DNA of 64,000 nucleotides from Erythrobacter donghaensis (lineage in GTDB: Bacteria; Pseudomonadota; Alphaproteobacteria; Sphingomonadales; Sphingomonadaceae): assembly GCF_002155425.1 (NCBI RefSeq), contig NZ_MUYG01000011.1:124001-188000 (forward strand), in the 5' to 3' direction. The position numbers and the translations under genes were made by a program. The notes beneath the pieces are model-generated. The model saw nothing but the letters and a program-made list of their open reading frames with translations, did no database searches and had not been told where the DNA came from. Shown in pieces: positions 1 through 11,494 of the stretch (position 1 is the first letter of the stretch; the number at the start of each line of letters is the position of its first letter).

Positions 1-1
1 C

Positions 2-913
2 TTCATCGCCGCTGCGCGCGCGCGGGGGGAGGCGATGGATCATACCTTGTTCTTTGGCCCACCCGGCCTCGGCAAGACCACGCTGGCGCAGATCATCGCG
101 GGCGAGCTCGGTGTCGGCTTCCGCGCGACCAGCGGCCCCGTCATTGCCAAGGCGGGCGATCTGGCCGCGCTGCTCACCAATCTCGAACCGCATGATGTGC
201 TGTTCATCGACGAGATCCACCGCCTCTCGCCCGTGGTCGAAGAGGTGCTCTACCCGGCCATGGAGGACCGCGCGCTCGATCTCATCATCGGCGAGGGGCC
301 CTCGGCGCGCTCGGTGCGGATCGATCTGCCGCCCTTCACCCTGATCGGCGCGACCACCCGGCAGGGCCTGCTGACCACGCCGCTGCGCGATCGCTTCGGC
401 ATTCCGGTGCGACTCAATTTCTACACGCACGAGGAGCTGGAGCGCGTCGTAACCCGCGCGGCGGGCCTCATGGGCCTCGCGATTCAGCCCGACGGGGCGC
501 ACGAAATCGCCCGCCGTTCGCGCGGGACGCCCCGCGTGGCCGGTCGCCTGCTGCGCCGCGTGCGCGACTTTGCCGATGTCGCGGGCAGCGCCAGTGTCAC
601 CCGGCACGTGGCGGACGAGGCGCTCACCCGGCTGGAGATCGACCGCCTCGGGCTCGATCTGATGGACCGGCGCTACCTCACCATGATCGCCACCACCTAC
701 AAGGGCGGCCCCGTCGGGATCGAGACGCTCGCGGCGGGCCTTGCCGAGCCGCGCGATACGGTGGAGGAGGTGGTCGAACCCTACCTCATCCAGCTCGGCC
801 TGGTGGCCCGCACCGCGCGGGGGCGCATGCTCAACGATGCCGGATGGGCGCATCTGGAGCTGACCCCGCCCAGAGAATCACCCCCACCCCAGGCCGGACT
901 GTTCGAAGACTGA
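2..913 (+). CDS. ruvB: Holliday junction branch-migration ATPase RuvB, 5'-truncated by the window edge
   Basis: RuvB is the hexameric ATPase motor that drives branch migration of Holliday junctions with RuvA during recombinational repair. The open frame runs in from the window edge. Its first codons ([14 protein letters not shown]) match the RuvB segment just before the Walker A loop, so the first few dozen residues lie outside the window and the ATG at 35 is not the true start. Visible are Walker [10 protein letters not shown], Walker B with DEIH, the sensor/arginine-finger stretch [18 protein letters not shown], and the C-terminal winged-helix region ([18 protein letters not shown]). ruvA and ruvC would be expected upstream, outside the window. 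A hairpin with a T run follows the stop. Confidence 0.97.
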   Translation, partial: FIAAARARGEAMDHTLFFGPPGLGKTTLAQIIAGELGVGFRATSGPVIAKAGDLAALLTNLEPHDVLFIDEIHRLSPVVEEVLYPAMEDRALDLIIGEGPSARSVRIDLPPFTLIGATTRQGLLTTPLRDRFGIPVRLNFYTHEELERVVTRAAGLMGLAIQPDGAHEIARRSRGTPRVAGRLLRRVRDFADVAGSASVTRHVADEALTRLEIDRLGLDLMDRRYLTMIATTYKGGPVGIETLAAGLAEPRDTVEEVVEPYLIQLGLVARTARGRMLNDAGWAHLELTPPRESPPPQAGLFED

Positions 914-924
914 GACTGGCCGCG

Positions 925-959
925 CGCGTTAACCTTTCGACTAACGCGACCCCCTTTTT
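925..959 (+). terminator. Probable intrinsic terminator of ruvB
   Basis: CGCGTTA at 925-931 pairs with TAACGCG at 942-948 and a C/T run ending in five T follows. It starts 11 bases after the ruvB stop. The stem is only 7 bp, so confidence is moderate. Confidence 0.5.
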
Positions 960-1144
960 CGGTGCCAGTTCGGGACAGGGCGGCTGAAATCCGCCGATTC
1001 CGGGGCGATTTCCGCGTCTTCCCGGCACAGTGCATGGTTAAGCGGATTGCCCCTCTGCGCCTTCTGCCATCAGAAGAACGCTGGACTTGGCAGAAGGTTC
1101 GGGCTGTCCGCACGCGCTGCCACAGGCAAACAGGGTAAACGACC

Positions 1145-2599
1145 ATGTCGCTCAAACTGGCCATCGCGAAGCTTTCCGCCGCTGCTGCGGGTGTCGCATT
1201 GTTGCAAGGCGGCGCCGTGCGCGTGGCCGAGCCGATGAACACCGACGCGCCGGACTATTCGACCAATATCGACGGAAAGCTGGTGAAGGTCGATCCGGTC
1301 TCGGGCGCGCGCTACATCAAGACGCGCGACCGGGTGATCCCGACTCCGCCCGAACAGCGCCGCCGCAGGATCGTCGAGCGCACGGTCGAGTGCCAGCCGG
1401 TCGGCCCGGCGGGCGCGATCGCGGCCGGTGCGCCGAGCCGTCCTGCCGGGGCAGTCGAAGCCTATTACGACGCCAATGAGTGTCCGCCGATCGCGCAGGT
1501 CGCCTACATGCCCGCGCCGCTTCCGCCCCTGCCGCCGATTTCGGGCGGCGGTGGCCCCGGCGGCGGTTGGGGTGGCGGCTTCGGCGGCGGCGGCTTTGGC
1601 GGTGGCTTCGGCGGCGGCTTCTTCGGCGGCTTCTTCGGCGGCGGCGGCTCGTCCTCGGGCGATGTCTCGGTGATCAGCACCACCACCTCGGGCGGCGGCG
1701 ATCCGGGCACGACCAGCACCAGCGGCAGCAGCGGCGTGGTGATCGATATCGACATCGACAACTCCACCTCGACCACTTCGTCCTCGGGCCAGATCAGTTC
1801 GTCGACCGGTCAGGTCTCGACCTCGACCTCGACCGGGCAGGTGTCGAGCAGCACCGGCGCAGTGTCGAGCACCAGCACGTCGGGCAATGTCTCCTCGTCC
1901 ACCGGTGCGGTGTCGAGTTCGGGCAACGTGTCGTCTTCGACCGGTGCGGTGTCGAGCTCGGGCAACGTGTCCTCCTCGACCGGTGCGGTCTCGTCGAGCA
2001 CCGGCAGCGTGTCGAGCTCGTCGGGCAATGTTTCCAGCTCCTCGGGGAATGTTTCGAGTTCTTCCGGCAACGTCTCCAGTTCCTCGGGCAATGTCAGCTC
2101 GTCGACCGGCGCGGTGTCCTCGTCCTCGTCGTCCTCTTCGTCTTCGTCTTCGAGTTCCTCGTCTTCGTCCTCTTCTTCGTCGTCCTCTTCGGGCGGGAGC
2201 AGCGGCAAGCCAGGCAGCTCTGGTTCGTCGGGTTCCTCGGGCTCTTCCTCCTCGTCGAGCAGCGGCAGTTCCTCCTCGTCCTCCTCGGGCGGAGCGACGA
2301 GCGGCGGCAGCTCGGGCGACATGACCAGCAGCACCAGCAGCTCATCGTCCTCGTCATCCTCGTCGTCCTCGTCGAGCAGCGGTTCGTCGGGTTCGTCGGG
2401 CAGCAGCGGCTCTTCGGGGTCGAGCTCCTCATCGGGCAGCAGCTCGTCGTCCTCTTCGTCGTCCTCCTCATCCTCGTCCTCGAGCAGCAGCGGCAGCTCC
2501 TCGACGTCGGGCGGTCATGATGTGCCCGCGCCGCCCATGACCGTGCTGTTCGGCCTCGCCGCCGCTGCGATCATGGGGCGCCGCAAGTTCCTCGGCTGA
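1145..2599 (+). CDS. Serine-rich low-complexity surface protein with PEP-CTERM-like C-terminus
   Basis: 484 residues. The N-terminus (MSLKLAIAKLSAAAAGVALL) looks like a signal peptide. Next comes a roughly 100-residue ordinary region with two cysteines, a glycine/phenylalanine-rich block around residues 135-170, and about 280 residues made mostly of serine. From about 1780 to 2115 the serine region has a regular 6-8 residue period (VSSSTGA, VSSSGN, VSSSSGN), then it decays into nearly pure serine runs. The C-terminus has VPAPP, a hydrophobic stretch and RRK, the three-part layout of PEP-CTERM sorting signals read by exosortase. Inference: an exported, probably glycosylated, surface-anchored or matrix protein. 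The function is unknown. Long low-complexity frames can be length-polymorphic or mis-assembled, so repeat number should be treated with care. The gene stands alone and ends at a strong bidirectional terminator. Confidence 0.85.
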   Translation: MSLKLAIAKLSAAAAGVALLQGGAVRVAEPMNTDAPDYSTNIDGKLVKVDPVSGARYIKTRDRVIPTPPEQRRRRIVERTVECQPVGPAGAIAAGAPSRPAGAVEAYYDANECPPIAQVAYMPAPLPPLPPISGGGGPGGGWGGGFGGGGFGGGFGGGFFGGFFGGGGSSSGDVSVISTTTSGGGDPGTTSTSGSSGVVIDIDIDNSTSTTSSSGQISSSTGQVSTSTSTGQVSSSTGAVSSTSTSGNVSSSTGAVSSSGNVSSSTGAVSSSGNVSSSTGAVSSSTGSVSSSSGNVSSSSGNVSSSSGNVSSSSGNVSSSTGAVSSSSSSSSSSSSSSSSSSSSSSSSSGGSSGKPGSSGSSGSSGSSSSSSSGSSSSSSSGGATSGGSSGDMTSSTSSSSSSSSSSSSSSSGSSGSSGSSGSSGSSSSSGSSSSSSSSSSSSSSSSSSGSSSTSGGHDVPAPPMTVLFGLAAAAIMGRRKFLG

Positions 2600-2621
2600 C
2601 ACGCCGCGCCATCGCGCAACG

Positions 2622-2658
2622 AAAAAGGGGCGGCCCGATGATCGGGCCGCCCCTTTTT
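2622..2658. terminator. Strong bidirectional intrinsic terminator
   Basis: An 18-bp perfect inverted repeat (A5 then GGGGCGGCCCGAT at 2622-2639, complement at 2641-2658) forms a GC-rich hairpin with a T run on either strand. It lies between the convergent serine-rich gene and rhodanese gene and can serve both. Confidence 0.9.
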
Positions 2659-2677
2659 CATGTGCATTTACTGGGCC

Positions 2678-3160
2678 TCAGGGCTGCTTTTCGACCGGCT
2701 GGCCCGCGGCTTCCCAGGCGAGGATCCCGCCTTTGAGATGGGTGGCCGGTGCGCCCGCCGCCTCGGCCAGCTTCTCTGCGGCGATGCCCGAGCGCCGGTC
2801 GGAGCGGCAATAGAGCACCACTTCCCGTCCATCAGCCGGGCCAAGCGCTGCCGGATCGAAGCGGTCGAGCGGGATGTGCTCGGCGCCGGGGATGATTCCT
2901 TCGGCCACCTCTTCGTCGGTGCGCACGTCGATTAGGCGGACATTGCCCTCTGCGAGCTTGGCCGCGAGTTCTTCGGGCGAAAGCGTGATGAGCGTCGCGG
3001 GCGCGGCTTCGGCGGCCGTGTCGCCCGTGCCCGCCACCGCCAGCTCGAACCCGAGCGGCGGGGCGTCGCCGCTGGGGCCTCGCCCCGTCTCACCCCCGCA
3101 GGCCGCCAGCGCCAGCAGCGCGGCGGACAGGCACGGAAGGGCGAGGCGGGGGCCGATCAT
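2678..3160 (-). CDS. Rhodanese-domain lipoprotein
   Basis: 160 residues from the ATG at 3160. The start MIGPRLALPCLSAALLALAAC is a lipoprotein signal with lipobox LAAC, which is why longer upstream in-frame starts were rejected. The rest is a single rhodanese domain (LITLSPEELAAKL...LIDVRTDEEVAEGIIPGA) with the active-site loop YCRSDRRSG. Rhodanese domains carry sulfur as a persulfide on this cysteine. The periplasmic substrate here is unknown. The gene starts 8 bases after the acnA stop and is probably cotranscribed with it, ending at the terminator at 2622-2658. Confidence 0.88.
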   Translation of the reverse strand: MIGPRLALPCLSAALLALAACGGETGRGPSGDAPPLGFELAVAGTGDTAAEAAPATLITLSPEELAAKLAEGNVRLIDVRTDEEVAEGIIPGAEHIPLDRFDPAALGPADGREVVLYCRSDRRSGIAAEKLAEAAGAPATHLKGGILAWEAAGQPVEKQP

Positions 3161-3168
3161 GCGCTCTG

Positions 3169-5841
<2,673 letters not shown>

Positions 5842-5958
5842 GGGGGTGTGCGTCCTTTCGATTGGCCCGCCCCCGATCCACCAAGGGCGCGGTATATGCC
5901 CGCGCTCCTGCGCTGCTGCGCGCGCGAGGTCAAGGGGGCTTCCCTTGCGTCAATAGTC

Positions 5959-6849
5959 TTAGATTGCAGCCACCCGCTCAGGTCTGGCGGGGCGCGTGGC
6001 GAGCCAGCAGCCGGTCACGATCAGCACGGTCCCGGCCAGTGTCGGCCACGTCACCGGCTCGCGGAAGAACAGCCAGCCGAAACCCGCGGCCCAGACGAAT
6101 CCCGAATATTCTGTCGGCACCAGCACGCTGGCAGGCGCACGGGCGTAGGCAAAGGCGATCGCCAGCGATCCGGCCACGGTCAGCGCCCCCGCGATCACCA
6201 GCGGCAGCAGCGCCGCCGCGCCCGGTGCCTCCCACAGGAACGGGGCGAGCGTCAGCAGCACCAACCCGCCGACGCCCGAATGGAAGGTCGCGATCTCCAG
6301 CGGGCCGGCCACCTGCGCCTGCCGCCGGATGACGATGAAGTTGTAGGCATAGAGCACCGCCGAAACGAACAGCGCCGCGACGCCCAGCAGGGTCTCGTCA
6401 TCGAAGCGGCCTGTGCCGATCCGCCCGCCGACGATCACCAGCGTGCCGGCAAAGCCCAGCAGGCTGGCAAGGATCGCGTTGCGGCTGATCGCCTCGCCCA
6501 GCAGGACGCGCGCGAGATAGAGCGCGATCAGCGGGGCGATGAAAGACAGGGCAATCGCCTCGGCCAGCGGCAGCTTGGTGAGCGCATAGAAGAAGCTCAG
6601 CGCCATGAAGGCCGAGACCAGCCCGCGCTCCAGATGCAGCTTCAGCACCGCACGGCTCGGCATGGCCGGCGCGCGGGCCAGCCAGATTGGCGCGATGATG
6701 GCCGCGCCGATGAACGCGCGCAGCACCGTGGCGGTATATGCCCCGGTCATCAGCGCGGCCTCCTTCATGAAGGCGTCCATCAGCGACAGGAACCCGACAC
6801 CGGTCAACGCCACGGCAAAGGGCAGCAGGGGGTGATGGCGCGGCGACAT
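5959..6849 (-). CDS. DMT-superfamily (EamA) transporter
   Basis: 296 residues from the ATG at 6849 (an ATG at 6861 is also possible). Hydrophobic segments run throughout the protein, consistent with ten membrane helices in two EamA repeats. The sequence ends in the typical second-repeat block PTEYSGFVWAAGFGWLFFREPVTWPTLAGT. Members export amino acids, nucleosides or other metabolites, and the substrate cannot be read from sequence. It is divergent from the L,D-transpeptidase gene with a 164-bp intergenic region. Confidence 0.9.
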   Translation of the reverse strand: MSPRHHPLLPFAVALTGVGFLSLMDAFMKEAALMTGAYTATVLRAFIGAAIIAPIWLARAPAMPSRAVLKLHLERGLVSAFMALSFFYALTKLPLAEAIALSFIAPLIALYLARVLLGEAISRNAILASLLGFAGTLVIVGGRIGTGRFDDETLLGVAALFVSAVLYAYNFIVIRRQAQVAGPLEIATFHSGVGGLVLLTLAPFLWEAPGAAALLPLVIAGALTVAGSLAIAFAYARAPASVLVPTEYSGFVWAAGFGWLFFREPVTWPTLAGTVLIVTGCWLATRPARPERVAAI

Positions 6850-7013
6850 GACCGGCCCCATAGGCGGCTGTGCGCGCAAGGTCACGCCCGGGCATATTAA
6901 TCGCTGCGAAAGCGAAGGTGGTTGATAGGGGCGACCGGCTGCCTGTATGGTGCTCAGCCAAAGGTAAGCGACCGCAATTCCACGCGGTGCAGGGCGAAAA
7001 GGCGAAATTGACG

Positions 7014-8438
7014 ATGAGATTTGCGGGCAAGTTGGCAGGCGGGATTGCGGTGGCAGCGCTGGTGGCAAGCGCGGCGCTGGCGCAGGAAACCGCTGCGCCC
7101 GCCCAGTCGGTGCGCGCCAATCCCGAAGAAGCCTTGCAGGGTGGCCCGGCCCGGGTGAAGCTGCCGCCGCCCAGCGAGACACCCAAGCGTGAAACCGTCG
7201 CCGATGTGTTCGGCCAGACCGTGTCCGAGCCGGTCGTGCAGGGCGCGGAGACGATGGCGCCGCTCGTCCAGAACTGGACCGTGGGGCAGGCCGCGCGGCT
7301 GATTGCGGTCATCGAGGGGATCGGGGCGGAAGGGCTCGACCCAAAGGATTACGATCTCGAGCCGCTCAAGGTCGCGCTCGCCTCCGGCCCGTCGAAGGAG
7401 CTGAACGAACTCGCCTCGCAAAGCTTCGTCTGGCTGGTCGAGGACCTGCGCGACGGGCGCACCCCGATGGAGGCGCGCGAGCAGTGGTTCGTGATCGACC
7501 CCGATCGCGACCTGTTCCCGGCCGGCACAGTCATGGCCGAAGCGCTGGCGAGCAATGACATCGCGGGCGCGCTGATGAAGCTCAACCCCACCCACCCCGA
7601 TTATGCGCGGCTTAAGGCGGAACTGGCGGCGACGTCGGACGGGCAGACCGCGCGCCGCAAGCTGATCCGCGCCAACATGGACCGCTGGCGCTGGCTCCAG
7701 CGCGATCTGGGCACGCAGTATCTCATCACCAACGTGCCCGAATTCCAGCTGCGGCTGACGGTGAAGGACAAGATCATCCGCACCTATCGCACCATCGTCG
7801 GCAAGCCGGGGCGCACCGCCACTCCGCAGCTGGCCGAGATGGTCGAAGGCGTCGTCTTCAACCCGACCTGGACGGTGCCGCAGTCGATCGTCAAGGGCGA
7901 AGGGCTGGGCGCGCGCGTGCTCGCCAACCCTGCCTGGGGCAAGCGCAATGGCTATGTCGCGACCAAGGGCGCGAATGGCTACATCACCGTGGTGCAGCAG
8001 CCGGGACCGGGCAATTCGCTCGGCCGGATGAAGCTCGAAATGCCCAACGAGCACGCGATCTTCTTCCACGACACGCCTTCGCGGCACCTGTTCGCCAATG
8101 ATTTCCGCGCGCTCTCGCACGGCTGCGTGCGCACCGAGCGCGCGCTGGAGCTGGCGATGACGATGGCGATCCTCGGCAAGGGCGCGACCAAGGAAGAGGC
8201 GGTCGCGATCGCGGATTCGGGCAAATACAAGAAGGTGATGCTCGAAAAGCACTTCCCGGCCTACATCACCTATTTCACCATGGCGACCGACATCAACGGC
8301 GAGATGGCGACCTTCAAGGACATCTACGGCCGCGACACCAAGGTGCTCGCCAGCCTCGACAAGCCGCGGGTGCGCGAACGCACCTATGTGCCGACCGACG
8401 AGGTGATCGTTATCGAGGACGACCTGCGCGACAGCTAG
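7014..8438 (+). CDS. L,D-transpeptidase (YkuD domain, YcbB-like), exported
   Basis: 474 residues from the ATG at 7014, chosen because MRFAGKLAGGIAVAALVASAALAQE is a clear Sec signal peptide. A helical region (about residues 80-230, EGIGAEGLDPKDYDLEPLKVAL) precedes the catalytic YkuD domain, as in YcbB-type enzymes that make 3-3 cross-links in peptidoglycan or attach proteins to it. The catalytic motif is SHGCVR with His369 and Cys371. The segment HDTPSRHLFANDFRALS before it is also typical. The gene overlaps the stop of the convergent small membrane-protein gene by 4 bp. Confidence 0.93.
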   Translation: MRFAGKLAGGIAVAALVASAALAQETAAPAQSVRANPEEALQGGPARVKLPPPSETPKRETVADVFGQTVSEPVVQGAETMAPLVQNWTVGQAARLIAVIEGIGAEGLDPKDYDLEPLKVALASGPSKELNELASQSFVWLVEDLRDGRTPMEAREQWFVIDPDRDLFPAGTVMAEALASNDIAGALMKLNPTHPDYARLKAELAATSDGQTARRKLIRANMDRWRWLQRDLGTQYLITNVPEFQLRLTVKDKIIRTYRTIVGKPGRTATPQLAEMVEGVVFNPTWTVPQSIVKGEGLGARVLANPAWGKRNGYVATKGANGYITVVQQPGPGNSLGRMKLEMPNEHAIFFHDTPSRHLFANDFRALSHGCVRTERALELAMTMAILGKGATKEEAVAIADSGKYKKVMLEKHFPAYITYFTMATDINGEMATFKDIYGRDTKVLASLDKPRVRERTYVPTDEVIVIEDDLRDS

Positions 8439-8941
8439 GCCGCGGTGGGCAGTTCGTCGCGCATGGCGATCACCTGCCGCCGGTAGAACCACGCGGCGGG
8501 CAGGACGAAGACGAACACGATCAGCGCCTCTTGCTGCCACAGCGGCTCGTCCGACGCGAGGGTGAAACCCCACATCCAGCGGATGGCGATCATGCCCGCC
8601 GCCACCGCCGTCGCCACGGAGACGATCAATCCGGCCAGCGAACGGATCCGCTCGCCCAGCAGCAGCGCCACCGGCAGGCCGAAGATTACCAGATAGAAGG
8701 CAACCACGAAGGTTCCGCCGATCGACCCCATCGCGATCATGGCTCCGGTGAACACCAGTATGGAAATCAGCGTCTCGAGCGATGCGGACTGAAATTCGCC
8801 CGAGAACGCCGCCGCCGCCATGAAGAACATCGTCACGAACGCCGTGCCGAGCAGGCCCGAAATGATGCTGGCCGGAACGATCGCGCCTGCCGTCGCGCCC
8901 AGTAGCGATGCCGGTCTGCCGAAGCCGCCCCGGTAGGCCAC
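8435..8941 (-). CDS. Small integral membrane protein, unknown function
   Basis: 168 residues with about four predicted membrane helices and charged loops (GERIRS, RRQVIAMRDE). No family is recognised. The start is a GTG at 8941, three bases after the stop of the upstream L,D-transpeptidase gene, so the two are probably cotranscribed and may share the EcfG-type promoter at 9655-9680. The C-terminal end overlaps the convergent transpeptidase gene by 4 bp. Confidence 0.75.
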   Translation of the reverse strand: MAYRGGFGRPASLLGATAGAIVPASIISGLLGTAFVTMFFMAAAAFSGEFQSASLETLISILVFTGAMIAMGSIGGTFVVAFYLVIFGLPVALLLGERIRSLAGLIVSVATAVAAGMIAIRWMWGFTLASDEPLWQQEALIVFVFVLPAAWFYRRQVIAMRDELPTAA

Positions 8942-8944
8942 GCC

Positions 8945-9646
8945 TCAGTAACCGCTGATCGAGGGGCGCGCCGACAGGTCGAGCGGGGTGCGCTCGATCA
9001 TCGCGAGTTCGGGCACCGGCTGGATGCTGCCGTCCTCTCCAAGCCCCAGCGAATCCGCAAACAGCAACCGCCCGCCCGACAGGTGCAGCAGCGCCTCGCG
9101 GAATTCCTCGCTGCCCATCGCAAAGCACCCGTTGGAGCGGCCGAGACGGCCCCACTTTGCGAGGTGCGCAGGCTCGGCATAGTCGGCGCGGTGCATCACG
9201 ATGTAGCGTTGCAGCGCCGCGTCATTGCTGGCGTCGAGCCCGCCGAGGCGCACCGAGGTGCCGTAGCGGCCCTTGTACCATTCCCACGTGACATAGGCCC
9301 CGCGGCTGGTGGCGTTCGAGCCTTCGGTGTTGCTGAATTGCTTGAGCCAGCCGTCGTGCTGCGGGTCCGACCCCATGCCGTGGCTGACATGATAGGAGCG
9401 CACTTCGCCGCGTTCGAGATTGACGAAGTGGAACCGCGGCTTGGCCGAATGCAGCCCGTAATCGGCGATGCCGACGATGTCCGATTTCCAGATCGCATTG
9501 CCCGCCCGCGCCAGCTCGCGCTGGGCGATCTGAAACAGGATGCGATCGCGCGGGGTACCGGCGGCGACCGAGGCGAAGGCGCGCGCGGGCAGGGCAAGCG
9601 CCGCCCCGACTGCCAGAGTGCCCTTCAGAATGTCGCGCCGCTTCAT
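8945..9646 (-). CDS. Tat-exported murein L,D-transpeptidase catalytic domain protein
   Basis: 233 residues. The N-terminus MKRRDILKGTLAVGAALALP is a twin-arginine-type signal ending near ARAFA. The body matches the YkuD_2 group of murein L,D-transpeptidase-like proteins (SRGAYVTWEWYKGRYGTSVRLGG, then GRSNGCFAMG with Cys174). No Shine-Dalgarno sequence is visible before the ATG. The EcfG-type promoter motif just upstream would place transcription start about two bases before it, so the mRNA may be leaderless. A four-helix membrane protein gene follows three bases downstream. Confidence 0.9.
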   Translation of the reverse strand: MKRRDILKGTLAVGAALALPARAFASVAAGTPRDRILFQIAQRELARAGNAIWKSDIVGIADYGLHSAKPRFHFVNLERGEVRSYHVSHGMGSDPQHDGWLKQFSNTEGSNATSRGAYVTWEWYKGRYGTSVRLGGLDASNDAALQRYIVMHRADYAEPAHLAKWGRLGRSNGCFAMGSEEFREALLHLSGGRLLFADSLGLGEDGSIQPVPELAMIERTPLDLSARPSISGY

Positions 9647-9654
9647 TGCCAGAT

Positions 9655-9680
9655 AACGTAAACCCGCAGCCTTGCGTTCC
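9655..9680 (-). promoter_or_regulatory. EcfG-type promoter (GGAAC-N17-CGTT) upstream of Tat-exported L,D-transpeptidase
   Basis: On the minus strand GGAAC (complement of 9676-9680) and CGTT (complement of 9655-9658) are separated by 17 bases. This exactly fits the published alphaproteobacterial EcfG consensus GGAAC-N16/17-CGTT. The site also overlaps an inverted repeat (TTGCGTT at 9672-9678, AACGCAA at 9685-9691). The sigma factor itself is encoded at 46734-47357. Confidence 0.65.
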
Positions 9681-9725
9681 CAATAACGCAAATCGCGCCG
9701 CCGCACGGTTCGTCGCAGTTCTGCG

Positions 9726-10649
9726 TCATTTCGTGGGTCCCGGCGGGGCAAAGCCTGCGTTCTCGCCGGCCATCGCCAGCATCGAGGCGGCGTGGCGTGC
9801 GGCGACGATGCGCGGATCGTCGCCGTAACCGCCCCCCAATGCGCTGGCGACGGGCAGGCGACGACCCCTGCACGAAGCGACAACGAAGCGGTCACGTGCC
9901 GCCAGTCCCGCATCGCTCAAAGCGAGGCGGCCGAGCTTGTCCTCCGCGTGCGGATCGACCCCGGCCTGATAGAGCACGAAATCGGGCGCGAAGTCGGCGA
10001 AGACCTCGGGCAGGTGGCGGGTCAGCACCTCCATGTAGCCATCATCGTCGAGGCCATCGGGCAGGCCAACATCGCGGCTCGAGCGCGCCTTTCTGACGGG
10101 GAAGTTCTTTTCGGCATGGAGCGACAGGGTGAAGATGTCCTCGCGCCCCGCTGTCAGGCTGGCAGTGCCGTCGCCCTGATGCACATCGCAATCGACGATC
10201 AGTACGCGCGCGGCGTGCCTTTCCGCGATCAGGCGATTGGCGGTCACGGCGAGGTCGTTGAACACGCAGTAACCCGCCCCGGTATCGTGCAGCGCATGGT
10301 GGCTCCCCGCGGCGGAGTTGGCGGCGTAGCCGTGCTCCATCGCCAGCTGTGCGGCAAGCCATGTGCCGCCATTGGTGTGGCGCACCCGGTCGCGGATTGC
10401 GGGGGTGACGGGAAAGCCGATGCGCCGTTCCTTGTCGCGGGGGACTTCGCCGCGGAACACCTCGTCGACATAGTCGGGGCAGTGGACCGCTTCGAGCCAT
10501 GCGCGCGGCATCGGATCGGGCGCGTGTTCGGTGATCGGCGCGCCGCTCGCGCGAAGTTCCTCCATCACGAGGTAGTACTTGTCGAAGCGGAATGTGCCGC
10601 GATCGGGGCGCGGGGCCATGTAATCGGCGTGGTGAACGACATGCAGCAT
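9726..10649 (-). CDS. Histone-deacetylase-family zinc amidohydrolase
   Basis: 307 residues. The HDAC/AcuC/acetylpolyamine-amidohydrolase fold is shown by [20 protein letters not shown], the zinc-site motif [10 protein letters not shown], the second metal aspartate in [11 protein letters not shown], and the C-terminal GGGYG. These enzymes remove acetyl groups from lysine side chains or polyamines. The natural substrate here is unknown. The gene starts 4 bases after the mntP stop, so it is likely part of the parDE-mntP transcript. A separate promoter seems to serve the transpeptidase downstream. Confidence 0.93.
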   Translation of the reverse strand: MLHVVHHADYMAPRPDRGTFRFDKYYLVMEELRASGAPITEHAPDPMPRAWLEAVHCPDYVDEVFRGEVPRDKERRIGFPVTPAIRDRVRHTNGGTWLAAQLAMEHGYAANSAAGSHHALHDTGAGYCVFNDLAVTANRLIAERHAARVLIVDCDVHQGDGTASLTAGREDIFTLSLHAEKNFPVRKARSSRDVGLPDGLDDDGYMEVLTRHLPEVFADFAPDFVLYQAGVDPHAEDKLGRLALSDAGLAARDRFVVASCRGRRLPVASALGGGYGDDPRIVAARHAASMLAMAGENAGFAPPGPTK

Positions 10650-10653
10650 GCCG

Positions 10654-11199
10654 TCACAGCGAGCCCGAATGTTCGGCGAGGATTTTCACGCCCAGCCCGA
10701 TCAGGATCACGCCTCCCGCGCGCTCGGCCCAGGTGCCGCCGTGGTCGCCCGCGCGGCGGCCGAGCACCACACCCGCGCCGCTCAGGGCGAAGGTGACCAG
10801 CCCGATCAGACCCACCGCCACCAGTGGCTTAACGCCGAGGGTGGGCAGCGTGATCCCCGCTGCGAGCGCGTCGATACTGGTCGCAACCCCCGCCACCAGC
10901 AGCGCCGTGCCGGTGAGCCTGTGCGCGGCCTCTTCCTCGCCGACATGGCCGCCGAGCATCCGCACCCCGAGAAAGGCGAGCAGGCCGAAGGCGATCCAGT
11001 GGTCGACGGATTCGATATAGCCGAGCGCGAAGGCGCCGATTCCCCAGCCGATCAGCGGCATCACCACCTGAAACACTCCGAAAGTCAGCGCAATCGTCAG
11101 CCCGCCCGCAACCCGCGGCCGGAACCGCGCACCTTGGGTGAGGGCCACGGCAAAGGCGTCCATGGCGAGGGCGAGGGCGAGGAGGAGGGCTTCAAGCAT
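10654..11199 (-). CDS. mntP: Manganese efflux pump MntP family
   Basis: 181 residues with six predicted membrane helices in two DUF204 repeats. The two conserved acidic signatures are present: [15 protein letters not shown] near the N-terminus and [10 protein letters not shown] in the middle. MntP exports Mn2+ and protects against manganese overload. The start codon lies inside the 3' end of the parE-like gene (8-bp overlap), so no manganese riboswitch leader can precede it, and its expression is tied to the toxin-antitoxin transcript. Confidence 0.9.
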   Translation of the reverse strand: MLEALLLALALAMDAFAVALTQGARFRPRVAGGLTIALTFGVFQVVMPLIGWGIGAFALGYIESVDHWIAFGLLAFLGVRMLGGHVGEEEAAHRLTGTALLVAGVATSIDALAAGITLPTLGVKPLVAVGLIGLVTFALSGAGVVLGRRAGDHGGTWAERAGGVILIGLGVKILAEHSGSL

Positions 11200-11494
11200 C
11201 GAAAATCGCTGTGAGATTGCGGCTGCCGTGGACGATGCGCTCGATGGTTACAACGCCCGCGTCCGGCTCGTGCCGATAGATGATCAGAAAGCTGTCCTGC
11301 AACAGCACCCGGAGACTGCGCCCCGCATCCTCGCGATGGTGCCCGATATCGGGAAAATCGCGCAGGCGAGTCACTGCTGCCTCCAGCCTGCCAAGTTGGT
11401 TATCCGCCGCGGTCACGTCGTCCGCAGCGATGTGCAGCCAGATGTCGAGAAGATCGCCGCGCGCGGCTTGGGAGTAACGTGTTGCTGCCGTCAT
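11192..11494 (-). CDS. parE: ParE/RelE-family toxin
   Basis: 100 residues: YSQAARGDLLDIWLHIAADD...LGRLEAAVTRLRDFPDIGHHR...RVLLQDSFLIIYRHEPDAGVVTIERIVHGSRNL, the usual RelE/ParE fold order. ParE toxins poison DNA gyrase; RelE toxins cleave mRNA. The sequence is closer to ParE and pairs with a ParD-type antitoxin. The start overlaps the antitoxin stop by an ATGA, and the 3' end overlaps mntP by 8 bp. Confidence 0.9.
   Translation of the reverse strand: MTAATRYSQAARGDLLDIWLHIAADDVTAADNQLGRLEAAVTRLRDFPDIGHHREDAGRSLRVLLQDSFLIIYRHEPDAGVVTIERIVHGSRNLTAIFDA

Noticed and set aside
1780..2480. Short tandem DNA repeats that could suggest a CRISPR-like or satellite array
   Set aside because: The repeats are degenerate, lack unique spacers and stay in frame as serine-rich codons of a protein with a signal peptide and sorting tail.
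9672..9691. TTGCGTT/AACGCAA inverted repeat as a stand-alone repressor operator
   Set aside because: One arm overlaps the -35 element of the EcfG-type promoter, so the sequence is already partly explained. Evidence for a separate operator is only the symmetry.
11192..11260. Possible yybP-ykoY manganese riboswitch before mntP
   Set aside because: The mntP start overlaps the parE-like coding region, so no untranslated leader exists for a riboswitch.
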